From positions 460,254-524,253 of the forward strand of contig NZ_LN879466.1 of the NCBI RefSeq assembly GCF_001403635.1: a stretch of DNA of 64,000 nucleotides, in the 5' to 3' direction. Shown one piece after another: positions 35,122 through 44,598 of this stretch. The number at the start of each line of letters is the position of its first letter. The first letter of the stretch is position 1. Origin of the DNA: Clostridium massiliamazoniense. GTDB taxonomy: Bacteria; Bacillota; Clostridia; Clostridiales; Clostridiaceae. Made by a program: the position numbers and the translations under genes. The notes beneath the pieces were generated by a model. It was not told the DNA's origin. It was given only the letters and a program-made list of their open reading frames with translations, and searched no databases.

Positions 35122-36200
35122 TGAGATTTGATAATTTAAATAAAATACCTGTTAGAACAGCAGTAATACAAGAAGTTAATGATATTTCACTTAATATAAG
35201 TGAATTTAAAATAAATGAATTTAATAATTTTAACATAGAACCATTAAAAGAAAATGGAGTAGAAATTAAAAGTTTAGAACATAATAGTGAACTTTTAAAA
35301 GATTTAAAATATGGAGTTTCTAAGGAACTTTTAGAAGAAGTAGATAAAAACTTTACTAATGGAATTGTTTTAGAAATTGCAGATAATATTGATGTAAAAG
35401 AAAATATTGTTTTAAATTTCAACATGGACAGTAATAATAACACTTTAGTAGATAACATAGTTATAGTTGCAGGTAAAGATTCTAAGGCTAACATAATTAT
35501 TAAATATTCATCAGATAAGGATTTAGATGGATACCATAATGGTGTTTTAAGAGTTTTTGCAAAGGATAATGCAAATATAAAAGTTTCTAAGGTTAATTTA
35601 TTAGGAAAGAATATTAAAAACTTTGATTCTAATATGTCAGAGGTAGGAGAAAATGCTACAGTTGATTTTATAGGAATTGACCTTGGAGGAAATAGCACAG
35701 TTACTAACTATGAAGCTATATTAAATGGAAATAAATCAAAGGCTGATGCAAGTGCTATATATGTTGGTTCAGATAATGAAAAAATAGATATGAACTATGT
35801 AATGACTATTAAAGGTGAGAAAGTTAACACAAATATTAATGTTAAAGGTGCTTTAAAAGATAAAGCTCTTAAAAACTTTAAAGGAACTTTAGATTTCAAA
35901 AAAGGAGCTAAGAAAAGTAAGGGTGCAGAAGAAGAGTATTGTATGTTACTTTCTGAAAAGGCAAGATCAAGATCAGTGCCACTTTTACTTTGTGAAGAAG
36001 AAGATGTATCGGGAGAACATGCTGCTGCATCAGGAACAATTGATGAAAATAAATTATTCTATCTTATGAGTAGAGGAATTTCTTATGAAGAAGCAAGAAT
36101 TTTAATTATAAATGCTGCTTTTAATCCAATAATAGATAAAATCGGATCTGAGCATATTGAAAATGAAATTGTTTCTTATATTAAAGAAGTTTTAGCATAG
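35121..36200 (+). CDS. sufD: Fe-S assembly protein SufD
   Basis: 359 residues, paralogue of SufB; partner in the SufBC2D complex. N-terminal part is diverged, C-terminal region keeps SGTIDENKLFYLMSRGISYEEARILII, the SufC-binding helix shared with SufB, and CEEEDVSGEHAAA with the conserved His. Start TAATG is coupled to sufB. A 202-codon open frame on the opposite strand (35090-35698) is only a shadow. Confidence 0.95.
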   Translation: MRFDNLNKIPVRTAVIQEVNDISLNISEFKINEFNNFNIEPLKENGVEIKSLEHNSELLKDLKYGVSKELLEEVDKNFTNGIVLEIADNIDVKENIVLNFNMDSNNNTLVDNIVIVAGKDSKANIIIKYSSDKDLDGYHNGVLRVFAKDNANIKVSKVNLLGKNIKNFDSNMSEVGENATVDFIGIDLGGNSTVTNYEAILNGNKSKADASAIYVGSDNEKIDMNYVMTIKGEKVNTNINVKGALKDKALKNFKGTLDFKKGAKKSKGAEEEYCMLLSEKARSRSVPLLLCEEEDVSGEHAAASGTIDENKLFYLMSRGISYEEARILIINAAFNPIIDKIGSEHIENEIVSYIKEVLA

Positions 36201-36224
36201 GGTTATTAAGAAAGGGAGGTTAGT

Positions 36225-37451
36225 ATGATAGATAGAAATTTTTATGAAGATTTTCCTACTTTAAGAGAAAAAGATGGGAAGAGAATTATTTATTTAGATA
36301 GTGGAGCAACAACACAAAAGCCTAATTCTGTTATTGAAGCAGTTGAAAAATACTATAAAGAAGAAAATGCTAATCCTCATAGAGGAGCATACAAACTTAG
36401 TATTAAAGCAACAGAAGTTTATGAAGGTGCAAGAGAAAAGGTAAGAAAGTTTATAGGGGCTGAAAAACCTCAAGAAATAATATTTACTAAAAATTCAACA
36501 GAGGCATTTAATCTTCTAGCTATGAGTTTTGGAATGAACTTTATAGAAGAAGGTGATGAAATTGTAATTTCTATAGCTGAACATCATTCTAACCTTATTC
36601 CTTGGCAAAATGTTGCAAGAGCTAAAAAGGCTGTGCTTAAATACTTATATGTTAATGAAAATGGTGAATTAACAGAGGATGAAATTAATTCTAAAATAAC
36701 TAACAAAACTAAACTTGTAAGTGTTACAGGTGTTTCAAATGTATTAGGTATAAGAAATCCTATAGAAAAAATTATAGAAGTTGCTCATAATAATGGAGCA
36801 AAAGTTATTATAGATGGAGCTCAAATGGTTCCTCATAGTAAAGTTAATGTTAAAGAACTTGATGCTGACTTTATGGTGTTTTCAGGACATAAAATGTTAG
36901 GACCTATGGGAATAGGCGTTTTATATGGGAAAGAAGCTATTTTAAATGATATGCCACCATATACCTTTGGTGGAGATATGGTTGAATATGTTTATGAGGA
37001 TACTGCTACATTTGCACCACTTCCAGCAAAATTTGAAGGCGGTACTCAAAATGTAGGAGCGGCAGCGGGACTTGCAGCAGCTATAGATTATCTTGAAGAA
37101 ATAGGTATGGACAACGTCGAAAGAATAGAAAAAGATTTAATAGGCTATGCAATGGAAAAATTAAAGAAGCTACCTTATATTAAAATCTATGGTACAAGTG
37201 ATATTGATAAAAAGGAAGGGGTAATATCCTTTGAGATGGATGGAGTTCATCCACATGATGTATCAAGTATATTAGATAATTATAATATAGCAGTTAGAGC
37301 AGGGAACCATTGTGCGCAACCTCTAATGAGATTCTATGGAGTAAATTCAACAACAAGAGCAAGTTTTTATTTTTATAATACTAGAGAAGATGTTGATAAG
37401 CTTGTAGAAGGGCTTGAAAAAATTTATGAGATGTTTAAGAAGTGGATGTGA
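36225..37451 (+). CDS. sufS: Cysteine desulfurase SufS
   Basis: 408 residues, group II PLP desulfurase. Takes sulfur from cysteine for cluster assembly and hands it to SufU. Schiff-base Lys in FSGHKMLGPMGIG, PLP-binding DGAQMVPH, and catalytic Cys in VRAGNHCAQPLM. aaagggagg precedes ATG 36225. Its last codons overlap the possible early starts of sufU. Confidence 0.97.
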   Translation: MIDRNFYEDFPTLREKDGKRIIYLDSGATTQKPNSVIEAVEKYYKEENANPHRGAYKLSIKATEVYEGAREKVRKFIGAEKPQEIIFTKNSTEAFNLLAMSFGMNFIEEGDEIVISIAEHHSNLIPWQNVARAKKAVLKYLYVNENGELTEDEINSKITNKTKLVSVTGVSNVLGIRNPIEKIIEVAHNNGAKVIIDGAQMVPHSKVNVKELDADFMVFSGHKMLGPMGIGVLYGKEAILNDMPPYTFGGDMVEYVYEDTATFAPLPAKFEGGTQNVGAAAGLAAAIDYLEEIGMDNVERIEKDLIGYAMEKLKKLPYIKIYGTSDIDKKEGVISFEMDGVHPHDVSSILDNYNIAVRAGNHCAQPLMRFYGVNSTTRASFYFYNTREDVDKLVEGLEKIYEMFKKWM

Positions 37452-37456
37452 TTATT

Positions 37457-37882
37457 TTGGATTTAAATGAGATTTATACAGAACTTATAATGGAACATAA
37501 TATGTCAAAAAGAAATAGAAGAGAGCTTGAAAGCTGTGATGTATGTGAAAAAGGGCATAATCCAAGCTGTGGAGATGAAATAGAAATAAAACTTAAATAT
37601 AATGGAGATATTATAGAAGATATAGCTTTCACAGGAAAGGGATGTGCTATTTCTCAAGCTTCAACTTCTATGATGATAGACCTTGTAAAGGGTAAATCAA
37701 AAAATGAAGCAAAAGATCTTGTAGAAATATTTATAGCTATGATTAAGAGAGAAATAAATGATGAAGAGGAACTTGAAGTTTTAGAAGATGCTATGGTTCT
37801 TCAAAATATTTCAAATATGCCTGCTAGAGTTAAGTGTGCAGTTCTTGCTTGGCATACTCTTGAAGAAATGATGAAAAAGTAA
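37457..37882 (+). CDS. sufU: SufU zinc-dependent sulfurtransferase
   Basis: 141 residues from TTG 37457, giving MDLNEIYTELIMEH, which matches SufU N-termini; GTG codons 9 and 15 bases earlier overlap sufS and are less likely. Three conserved Cys are present in NPSCGDEI, GKGCAISQAS and RVKCAVLAW, with the Asp of CGD completing the zinc site. It accepts persulfide from SufS. Last gene of the operon. Confidence 0.93.
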   Translation: MDLNEIYTELIMEHNMSKRNRRELESCDVCEKGHNPSCGDEIEIKLKYNGDIIEDIAFTGKGCAISQASTSMMIDLVKGKSKNEAKDLVEIFIAMIKREINDEEELEVLEDAMVLQNISNMPARVKCAVLAWHTLEEMMKK

Positions 37883-37950
37883 AAAAGTTTTAGATAATTT
37901 TAAAAATTTCCTTGAGCTTTACCTAAGGTCATGGAGTATATTAAAAGTAG

Positions 37951-38007
37951 AAGGAGGAAGTCTTAGAGGTTTAAAACAATAAGAAGTTTCTAAGATTAGT
38001 TAACGAT
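37951..38007 (+). promoter_or_regulatory. Ribosome site separated from start codon by a hairpin
   Basis: aaggaggaa at 37951-37959 is the only ribosome site before ATG 38008, about 50 bases away. Between them tcttagaggttt (37961-37972) pairs with aagtttctaaga (37984-37995), including three G-U pairs; folding this stem brings the site to about 11-12 bases from the ATG. Confidence 0.6.
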
Positions 38008-38340
38008 ATGGATAAAAATATACAAAACAAAGTAGATGCTGTATACGGAGTTGTAGCAGATAAACATAAAGAAGATAAAACAAATATGGATGCAATGAAA
38101 GAGGTATACAAAGAAATGTATGCTAAGTTTGAAACTGCTAAAAACAATAATGCTTCATTAGAAGAAGTTTTAGAATTACATAAAGAAGTGTTCTTAAAGA
38201 GTGCATCAGTTAAAAGTGAAGATGAGTTAAACCCAGGACAAAAAATGGGACTAGCTGGACATATGAAATCAGTTGCTGGTAAAAGTGCTGAAGAATTAAT
38301 AGCGATGGATATGGGAATACTTCAAAAGTTTATAGGATAA
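38008..38340 (+). CDS. Helical protein of unknown function
   Basis: 110 residues, no signal or membrane segment, charged helices (MDAMKEVYKEMYAKFETAK) and a Gly-Met-rich end (NPGQKMGLAGHMKSVAGKS). Not recognised. It is not close enough to sufU to be sure of the same transcript (125 bases). Translation start is unusual: the nearest ribosome site lies upstream of a hairpin. Strong terminator follows, so it ends a transcription unit. Confidence 0.75.
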   Translation: MDKNIQNKVDAVYGVVADKHKEDKTNMDAMKEVYKEMYAKFETAKNNNASLEEVLELHKEVFLKSASVKSEDELNPGQKMGLAGHMKSVAGKSAEELIAMDMGILQKFIG

Positions 38341-38363
38341 AAGTTAAAGAAGAGTGTTTCAAA

Positions 38364-38405
38364 GGAGAATGTTAGTTCAACTTAGATAACATTCTTCTTT
38401 TTTTG
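38364..38405 (+). terminator. Terminator
   Basis: agaatgtta (38366-38374) pairs with taacattct, followed by cttcttttttt. Confidence 0.88.
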
Positions 38406-38540
38406 AGTAAATAATTTTTTATTAATAAAATTTATCTATAAAAATTTTGAGTATAATATTTTCTTTATGAGGAAAAAATGTTATTATGATATAATGTTGA
38501 GTAAACTTATCAGAAAAATAGGAACTAATGAGGAGGAGAA

Positions 38541-39941
38541 ATGATTTTACAAGAGATAAAGGAGTTTTTTAGTGTATTCGGTGCTCCTGTATTTTTACCT
38601 GTAGTCATATTTGTAATATGTAAGTTTTTAAGAATGGATAATAAAAAGTCCTTTCTTTCAGGGTTATATGCAGGGGTTGGTTTACAAGGATTTATGCTTT
38701 TAATTGGAGCATTTACGCCTATAATTATGCCTGTTATTAAACAAATGGTTAATTCAACAGGAATAAACTTACCAGTTTTAGATTTAGGATGGCAAACTAG
38801 TGCCATAATAGCTTATTCAAGCAAAATAGGACTTATATTCTTTGCTTTTGCAATAATAATACAATTAATACTTTTTGCAAGTAAATTTACTAACATATTT
38901 TTACCTTCAGATTTATGGCTTAATTATACCTATATGATTTGGGGATCAATGTTATATATAGCAACAAAAAATATTTGGTTATCAATGTTATTTATGATAG
39001 TTATACTTTTATATAATGTACTTAATATTGAAGTTATATGTAAAAGTTGGTCTAAGTATTATAATTACCCTAACTGCACAATTATATCTATGCATAATAC
39101 AGAAGTAACTTTATTGCTTTATGTTTTAGATCCAATATTTAATAAGTTAGGATTTCATAAACTTAAATTTAATCCAGAGAAATTAAAGGATAAATTAGGT
39201 GTATTTGGTGAACCTGGTACTATAGGTCTTATACTTGGAATGTTTATAGGAATATTAGGAAACTTAAAGAGATTAAATACTATGGTAGCTTGGGGACAAA
39301 TAACAAAGCTTGGAATAGTTTTAGCAGCACTTATGATTATATTTCCTAAAGTTGCAGAAATCTTTGGAAAAGCTTTTGCACCAATGGCAGAAGTAGTTAA
39401 TAAAAGACTAGATAAAGATAAAAGTAAAAATAGAGAGTGGTACATAGGAGTTGATGATGCTACAGGTTATGGAGAGCCAGCAACTCTTATATCAGGAACA
39501 CTTTTAATTCCTATAATGGTTCTTATGGCTTTAATACTACCAGGAAATAAAACTTTGCCTATGGTAGACTTAGTTTCATTACCATTTATGGTTGAAGCTT
39601 TAGTAGCAATGACTAGAGGGAATATGTTAAAGGTTATTATTGTTGCGGGAATTTGGTATTCAATAGGACTTTACATGTGTTCAGCAATAGCTCCAATATA
39701 TACTGAAGCAGCCATTGCAGCAGGAGTAGCATTACCAGTTGGTACTGTTATGATAACAAGTTTTAATATGATGGCTCAACCTATTGCAGGATTAATGTTC
39801 TTAGGCTTTTTAACTAAGAATCCAATAATAATTTCAGCAATAATAATTTTATATGTAGTGCTTCTTTTTATTGTTAAGAAGAATAAGGTTAGAATACATA
39901 ATTATATAGAAAAACAAGCAGAAAAGAATGTTACTGCTTAG
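38541..39941 (+). CDS. PTS galactitol-type IIC permease (GatC/SgcC-like), stand-alone
   Basis: 466 residues, about 10-12 membrane segments. The order FGAPVFLPVVIF, LYAGVGLQGFMLLIG, NYPNCTIISMHNTEVTLLLYVLDP, and GEPGTIGLILGMFIGILG fits EIIC of the galactitol family. IIC needs IIA and IIB partners for phosphorylating uptake; none is adjacent, and no sugar-metabolic gene is either. It may use distant IIA/IIB, or act without phosphorylation. gaggaggag precedes ATG 38541. Confidence 0.85.
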   Translation: MILQEIKEFFSVFGAPVFLPVVIFVICKFLRMDNKKSFLSGLYAGVGLQGFMLLIGAFTPIIMPVIKQMVNSTGINLPVLDLGWQTSAIIAYSSKIGLIFFAFAIIIQLILFASKFTNIFLPSDLWLNYTYMIWGSMLYIATKNIWLSMLFMIVILLYNVLNIEVICKSWSKYYNYPNCTIISMHNTEVTLLLYVLDPIFNKLGFHKLKFNPEKLKDKLGVFGEPGTIGLILGMFIGILGNLKRLNTMVAWGQITKLGIVLAALMIIFPKVAEIFGKAFAPMAEVVNKRLDKDKSKNREWYIGVDDATGYGEPATLISGTLLIPIMVLMALILPGNKTLPMVDLVSLPFMVEALVAMTRGNMLKVIIVAGIWYSIGLYMCSAIAPIYTEAAIAAGVALPVGTVMITSFNMMAQPIAGLMFLGFLTKNPIIISAIIILYVVLLFIVKKNKVRIHNYIEKQAEKNVTA

Positions 39942-39959
39942 ATAAATTTTAGTTGAAGC

Positions 39960-40050
39960 TTATAAACTAAGACTTAAATCAGAGGATGTATCAAATTACT
40001 GATATATCCTCTATTCTTTTTTCTAGCTATATAACTATCTCAGAAAATGA
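39960..40050. repeat. Fused M-tail and P fragment with terminator
   Basis: gcttataaactaagacttaa (M tail, minus sense) runs straight into the stem agaggatgtatc-aaattact-gatatatcctct (39981-40012) and ctagctatataactatctc (P arm). It terminates the permease gene. Confidence 0.8.
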
Positions 40051-40140
40051 AAAAATATATAGTGCTTTTATTTATGGATAAAAGATTAAGAGCTAATAAG
40101 ATAAGAGTAGGAATATATTAAAAAAAGAATTTAAGAAGAA

Positions 40141-40218
40141 GTTATCTAGATTTCTGTATTTGTTTATTGTAAGCTTATAGAAGATTAGAGTATTACAGCT
40201 ACTAGATATGAGGTAAAT
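40141..40218 (-). repeat. Module M repeat, truncated, minus orientation
   Basis: On the minus strand: tagctgtaatactctaatctt, ctataagcttacaataaacaaatacag and atctagataac. The second hairpin is missing. It lies about 115 bases before the EFR1 gene. Confidence 0.75.
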
Positions 40219-40332
40219 TTGATTTTTATTTTATATATCAATAAGTTCACAACAGAAGAAGGTACTTTAAAAGTATTTTTAAATACAGTATTAAGTGGCA
40301 TTAGTTATTTAATATTATTAGGAGGAGAAGTT

Positions 40333-41142
40333 ATGAGAACTGTCATATATTATTTTTCAGGAACGGGGAATAGTCTTAAGGTTGCTAAAGACTTAAGAGC
40401 ATTTTTTGATGAGGTTGAATTAGTGAAAATAAATGAAGATAAATTAAATCAAAAAATAAGTACAAAAGCTCATAGAATCGGATTTGTAGCACCGATAATT
40501 TTTGGAGGAATACCAAAATTAGCAGAAAATTTTATAAAAGCATTGAAAATAGAATCTAGTAATCCTTATATTTTCACAGTGGTTACTCATGGAGACAAGA
40601 ATGGTGAAGGTATTACTTTTGAACAGATTGATAAAGTTTTAAAAGTAAAAGATTTTAAATTGAATGGGAGTTTTTCAATAAGAATGCCTCACAATATGCC
40701 AGCAAAGGATCATATTATTACTGATGAAGAAAAGGAAGTTTTTTTTAAGGAAGAAGAGGAAAAAATTAAATATATTACTAGGAGTATTTCTAATGGTGAT
40801 GGTGTAGATTATAAGAAAAATAAGGCTAAGAGCTTTATTAATAAACTTAATTATAATGCTATAAATGGTCTTTCTAAAAAATTTCCATTAGATAAAGGAT
40901 TCATAGTCAATGATAAATGTATTAGTTGTAAAATATGCAGTAAAGTATGTCCTGCAAATAATATTGAGATTAATAATGGAAAACCAAAGTGGAAATTAAG
41001 TAATTGTCAATTTTGTTTTGCTTGTGTTCAATGGTGTCCTAAGGAAGCTATAGAATATAAGAAGACTTCACAAGGAGTTAAGCGTTATAGAAATCCTTAT
41101 ATAAAAGTCAATGAATTATTTAATAATCAAGTTAAAAGATAG
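40333..41142 (+). CDS. EFR1-family flavodoxin plus ferredoxin protein
   Basis: 269 residues. ATG 40333 follows aggaggag; a longer upstream frame lacks a site. Flavodoxin-like N-terminal domain with the FMN phosphate loop FSGTGNS (about 8-14), then two [4Fe-4S] motifs CISCKICSKVCP and CQFCFACVQWCP (about 197-240). EFR1 proteins carry low-potential electrons in anaerobes. Single gene; partner unknown. Confidence 0.93.
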   Translation: MRTVIYYFSGTGNSLKVAKDLRAFFDEVELVKINEDKLNQKISTKAHRIGFVAPIIFGGIPKLAENFIKALKIESSNPYIFTVVTHGDKNGEGITFEQIDKVLKVKDFKLNGSFSIRMPHNMPAKDHIITDEEKEVFFKEEEEKIKYITRSISNGDGVDYKKNKAKSFINKLNYNAINGLSKKFPLDKGFIVNDKCISCKICSKVCPANNIEINNGKPKWKLSNCQFCFACVQWCPKEAIEYKKTSQGVKRYRNPYIKVNELFNNQVKR

Positions 41143-41155
41143 TTTAAAGTAGTAA

Positions 41156-41195
41156 AAGAGAGGATATATCAGTAATTTTGATATATTCTCTCTTT
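41156..41195. terminator. Repeat-derived bidirectional terminator
   Basis: agagaggatatatc-agtaattt-gatatattctctctt: same stem as in module P, without the rest of the repeat. Lies between converging genes. Confidence 0.8.
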
Positions 41196-41199
41196 AATA

Positions 41200-42363
41200 T
41201 TATTTGTAAATTAGAGTTCCTGAATAAATTTGATTTGTTCTTGTACCTGGTTTAATTTCTCCATTTATTGAATATATATTATCACCTTCAATAACTAGGC
41301 CTTCTCCACAAGGGGCATTGAAAGGTATTTCACCTACACTTGTCCACTGATTAGTTTTAGAATTATATATTAAAATTTGTTTATTCCAGTTGAATTCAAA
41401 AGGATCTGCTCCAAAATAAGCTTCTCTAAAATCAGCTAATTCTTTATCTTTTAAAGAACCTAATTTATCTACTGCATTATCATAAATTTTTTTATTAAAT
41501 CCACCTATAACAAGCATTTTTTCTTCGTCTAATTTAACGGAATTTACTCCAAGAAGGGAAATTTCTTCATTTCCAATCTTTACATCAGCAATTTTACTCC
41601 ATGAGTTATTTTTTATATTATATTTATATCCATCTGTATAAGCAACTTTGTCACCGCCACTAAAGATATAAATGTTATCACCTAGTACTTGAGCTACAGC
41701 TTGATTTCTAGTAGATTCACCTGGAATGTCTGCTAATTGTTCTATTTTACCACTTTCGGTATCAAATTTATAAAACTTATTAGTTGCTGTTCCATTTTGT
41801 TTTCCAAGGCCAGTATATATAAATTTATCATGTTTTACTGAAATTCCATCAGCAAGAGTGAAAGGTAAATCCCCTATATGTTTTTTGCTTATTTCACCAT
41901 TATCATCAGCTGTAATAAGGATAACATTATCAGCTTCTTTTTCATTAGAACTTCCACCAATGTAATAAATTCCTTCATCACTAGTTATTGAATTTCCATA
42001 ACCAATTTCATAGTCTAAAGTTGTGTGATTTACTTGAGTTAATTTTCCATCCTCAGGTTTTAATACATAAATATCGGGATATAATACTTTTTTTCCACCA
42101 TTTAAGACTGATTCTTCTGGAAAGTTTGCCCCACCACCGACAATAATAAATCCATTTGATTTACCAGCAAGTATACCAGCAGTACCAATATTTTTATTAT
42201 AACCTTTTTGTGCTTCTAGTGTTCCACCTTGTTCCCAAAGAATTTTTTTTACTTCTTTTTTATCTTTTGAATCACTGATTTTAGATGATGTGTTACTAGT
42301 ACAACCAATGAAAATTAATGATGTAACAACTATAGATAGTATAGTTTTCAATACTTTTCCCAT
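41200..42363 (-). CDS. Kelch-repeat lipoprotein, sialate mutarotase (NanM/YjhT)-like
   Basis: 387 residues. Lipoprotein signal with FIGC, Cys21. Kelch blades recur (GFIIVGGGANFPE, GIYYIGGSSNE, NIYIFSGGDKVAYTDGYKYN, KMLVIGGFN, NIYSINGEI). GGGANFPE and the FREAYFGADPFEFNWNKQ stretch match the cyclically permuted N-acetylneuraminate mutarotase family, which equilibrates sialic acid anomers for uptake. Being a surface lipoprotein suits scavenging of host sialic acid. gagg precedes ATG 42363, and a CcpA-like site lies in the promoter. Confidence 0.85.
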   Translation of the reverse strand: MGKVLKTILSIVVTSLIFIGCTSNTSSKISDSKDKKEVKKILWEQGGTLEAQKGYNKNIGTAGILAGKSNGFIIVGGGANFPEESVLNGGKKVLYPDIYVLKPEDGKLTQVNHTTLDYEIGYGNSITSDEGIYYIGGSSNEKEADNVILITADDNGEISKKHIGDLPFTLADGISVKHDKFIYTGLGKQNGTATNKFYKFDTESGKIEQLADIPGESTRNQAVAQVLGDNIYIFSGGDKVAYTDGYKYNIKNNSWSKIADVKIGNEEISLLGVNSVKLDEEKMLVIGGFNKKIYDNAVDKLGSLKDKELADFREAYFGADPFEFNWNKQILIYNSKTNQWTSVGEIPFNAPCGEGLVIEGDNIYSINGEIKPGTRTNQIYSGTLIYK

Positions 42364-42446
42364 GCTTTTTACCTCACAAAATGTTTATAAATTTAGATTT
42401 AGTTTAAATAGAATTAACTCTATTTCTATACTTTATAATATTTCCG

Positions 42447-42460
42447 TGAAAACGTTTTTA
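42447..42460 (-). promoter_or_regulatory. Likely CcpA (cre) site
   Basis: tgaaaacgttttta, one mismatch at the end from the cre consensus TGWAANCGNTNWCA, about 85 bases before the mutarotase-like gene and overlapping a possible -35 (ttttca) with tataga 16 bases on. Confidence 0.6.
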
Positions 42461-42715
42461 TTCTTTGGTATAATAAATTTTTTATTTAAATTAATAAATT
42501 TAATAATCAATATTAATTTAATGATAAGTTTTTAAAAAGAGAATTGAGAAGAAGATAGTTAATTAGTGTATAAAATAATTTTTTAGATTTCTTATCCTGG
42601 TTAGTAAGGAAAAATTAAATTGGAAGATAATTAATTTAATCATCTAGATTAGTAAATTGATAAAGTAGCTGCCTTTTATACATAATAAGTAGTATTATAG
42701 GACAGTTACTTTAAA

Positions 42716-42811
42716 TTATAGTTCGAATATGAAATATCTTATAACTGAATAAATAAAATATATTAAAATAATTAGTTCTGCACAATAAATGCAAATATTA
42801 GCTAAACTCAT
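42716..42811 (-). CDS. Tiny membrane peptide, 31 aa
   Basis: Minus-strand ATG 42811 preceded by ggagg (9 bases). Product begins MSLANICIYCAELIILIYFI and ends IFEL: one hydrophobic helix with Glu near its start, two Cys. Shares pattern with the 30-aa peptide at 31000-31092. The bases 42664-42715 hold an imperfect stem aaagtagctg/cagttacttt that could terminate it. Function unknown. Confidence 0.65.
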   Translation of the reverse strand: MSLANICIYCAELIILIYFIYSVIRYFIFEL

Positions 42812-43288
42812 ATTGTTATACCTCCAAAATAAAGTTAAGTTTAAGTTAAAATCAGCAAAAATTGAATCTAATTTTAGTTATTAGATGAGTTAATTTATTA
42901 TGTATTTATAGTATAATCGAGCGAGTTAAAATAAAATTTATAAAAAGTTTACAAAAAAGAAACATACACACAATAAGATTAAAATTATTTAATTTAATTA
43001 GAAATATAAGAAATAAAAATGTTTACATTATATTAAATTATTAAAAAAATAGAAAAGAAAAAAGAAAATTTATATTTTTGATTTTGAAAGGTTGTTAAAA
43101 TTAAAAAAACAATATAAAATTTTATTTATACATTTATCGATAAATTATAGTTTATTTTAATTAAATAATGAGAAAAACTATAAAAAATTTTGATTTTAAT
43201 TGAAATAAGCACAAGTAAAAAACATTTTATTTCTAGAGTATTATGAATTTTATATAAAAAACTAAAGAGAAAGAGTTGGATTAAATTT
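42812..43288. other. AT-rich spacer before pnuC
   Basis: 477 bases, nothing coding seen. No clear riboswitch (for example NAD-II/preQ1 or THF type) or NiaR-like operator could be recognised. Confidence 0.5.
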
Positions 43289-44056
43289 ATGAATTTTTAC
43301 AAGGTACTTACACCATTCCAAAAATTCTTTCTTATATTTTTCTTAATAACAGGTATATTATCATTCTTTCAACTGGTACTTATGGGACAAGGTTCTTTCT
43401 GTAGTGTATTTACAGTAATAGGGATTATTGGGCTTATATCTACTATTTCAGGAATTTTTACATGTATATATCAAGCTAGAGCAAGCTTAAGTTGTTATTT
43501 TTGGTGGATATTAAACACTATAACTTATGCTATAGTAGCTTTACATGGAGCTTTATATGGACAATTTATTCAAAATATAATTTTCTTATTACCTCTTGAG
43601 ATAATAGGATTTATAGCTTGGAAAAGAAACATTCAAACAAGCACACATGGTGAAATTGATGTTGAAAGATTTACAGCAAAACATTGGATTTTTTCAATTA
43701 TAGGTTTAGCAATAGCTTGGGTAGTTTACGCATATTTCTTAATTGAATTACCAGCTATATTTAAACTTTTATTTAATATGAATATTTCATCAGACCCATC
43801 ATATATAATGGATTCATTTACAGCAGTAATGACAATCTATGCAGTATGGTTAACATCAAAAAGATACTTAGAGCAATGGTACTTCTGGTTCCTATCAAAC
43901 TTAGGGGTAATATTATTTATAGAATCAATGATAAAATCAGGAACAGTTTCAGTAAATGATTTATCAGGTGCTTTAGTATGGATCCAATTTGGTACTAGTG
44001 CAATATATGGTTATTTTTGTTGGAGAAAATTATATAAAGCAAGACATAATCAATAG
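43289..44056 (+). CDS. pnuC: Nicotinamide riboside transporter PnuC-like
   Basis: 255 residues, about 7-8 membrane helices. PnuC marks are WWILNTITYAIVALHGALYGQ and, near the C-terminus, SKRYLEQWYFWFLSNL with W and N residues that line the ligand site. It facilitates uptake of nicotinamide riboside, trapped by phosphorylation inside; related Pnu proteins carry other vitamins. No kinase gene is near. Only a weak agagaaagag lies before ATG 43289. Confidence 0.9.
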   Translation: MNFYKVLTPFQKFFLIFFLITGILSFFQLVLMGQGSFCSVFTVIGIIGLISTISGIFTCIYQARASLSCYFWWILNTITYAIVALHGALYGQFIQNIIFLLPLEIIGFIAWKRNIQTSTHGEIDVERFTAKHWIFSIIGLAIAWVVYAYFLIELPAIFKLLFNMNISSDPSYIMDSFTAVMTIYAVWLTSKRYLEQWYFWFLSNLGVILFIESMIKSGTVSVNDLSGALVWIQFGTSAIYGYFCWRKLYKARHNQ

Positions 44057-44146
44057 GACTAATAAGATTATAATTTAGTATATAGTATTTAAAAGTTGTT
44101 TAAGAAAAAATAAGATTGAAAGTATATTGGATTTTATTCAGTATAT

Positions 44147-44188
44147 AAAGAGTAGCTAAGAAAGAAGGGACTTCTTAACTACTCTTTC
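44147..44188 (+). terminator. Terminator
   Basis: aaagagtagctaagaa pairs with ttcttaactactcttt (one mismatch); weak T run follows. Confidence 0.7.
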
Positions 44189-44242
44189 CTAAAAAAATTC
44201 ATTAAATTTAAAAAACAAGAAGTTTTATAACTATTTTGTAAT

Positions 44243-44291
44243 AACTTCCAGTTAATATATTTATATAGAATATATTAACTGGAAGTTTTTA
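44243..44291 (+). terminator. Second, perfect terminator hairpin
   Basis: aacttccagttaatatat and atatattaactggaagtt pair over 18 bases, then ttttta. Doubling of terminators after pnuC is notable. Confidence 0.85.
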
Positions 44292-44397
44292 TTATATAAG
44301 AGAAAAGTCTTTTATAAGAAAGTTATGGGGATGAGAAAGTTATAGAGGGGAGTGTTTTTTTATCTTAGTTTTATCAGAGTTATTTCTCTTTTAATAA

Positions 44398-44532
44398 ATG
44401 TAGACTTAATTTAGATGGATTTTTGACTGCAGCTGAATGCTTAGTGCTTAGTGGGTGTTATATAGAAGCGTGAGGCTATTTATCTCCTACTTATAAAAGA
44501 TAGGAGCAATACAATCTCTAGCTATCAGATAA
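44398..44532 (-). repeat. Module M repeat, minus orientation
   Basis: Minus-strand reading contains tatctgatagctagagattg, ctcctatctt, ataagtaggagataaatagcc and acgcttctata. It ends 65 bases before the lipoprotein gene at 44599. Confidence 0.85.
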
Positions 44533-44598
44533 ATACTTTCAGTAATAAAGGGATTTTAATAATTTTAAAATATTAATGGTGAATATGGGGAGGTACTT

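Noticed and set aside
35090-35698. 202-codon open frame on the minus strand
   Set aside because: Antisense to sufD, no ribosome site, composition of a shadow frame; sufD is clearly coding.
40219-40332. Extended N-terminus of the EFR1 protein
   Set aside because: The flavodoxin fold starts at MRTVIYYFSGTGNS behind aggaggag; upstream residues do not match the family.
42812-43288. Riboswitch or NiaR operator for pnuC
   Set aside because: Looked for but no aptamer core or matching dyad could be defended.
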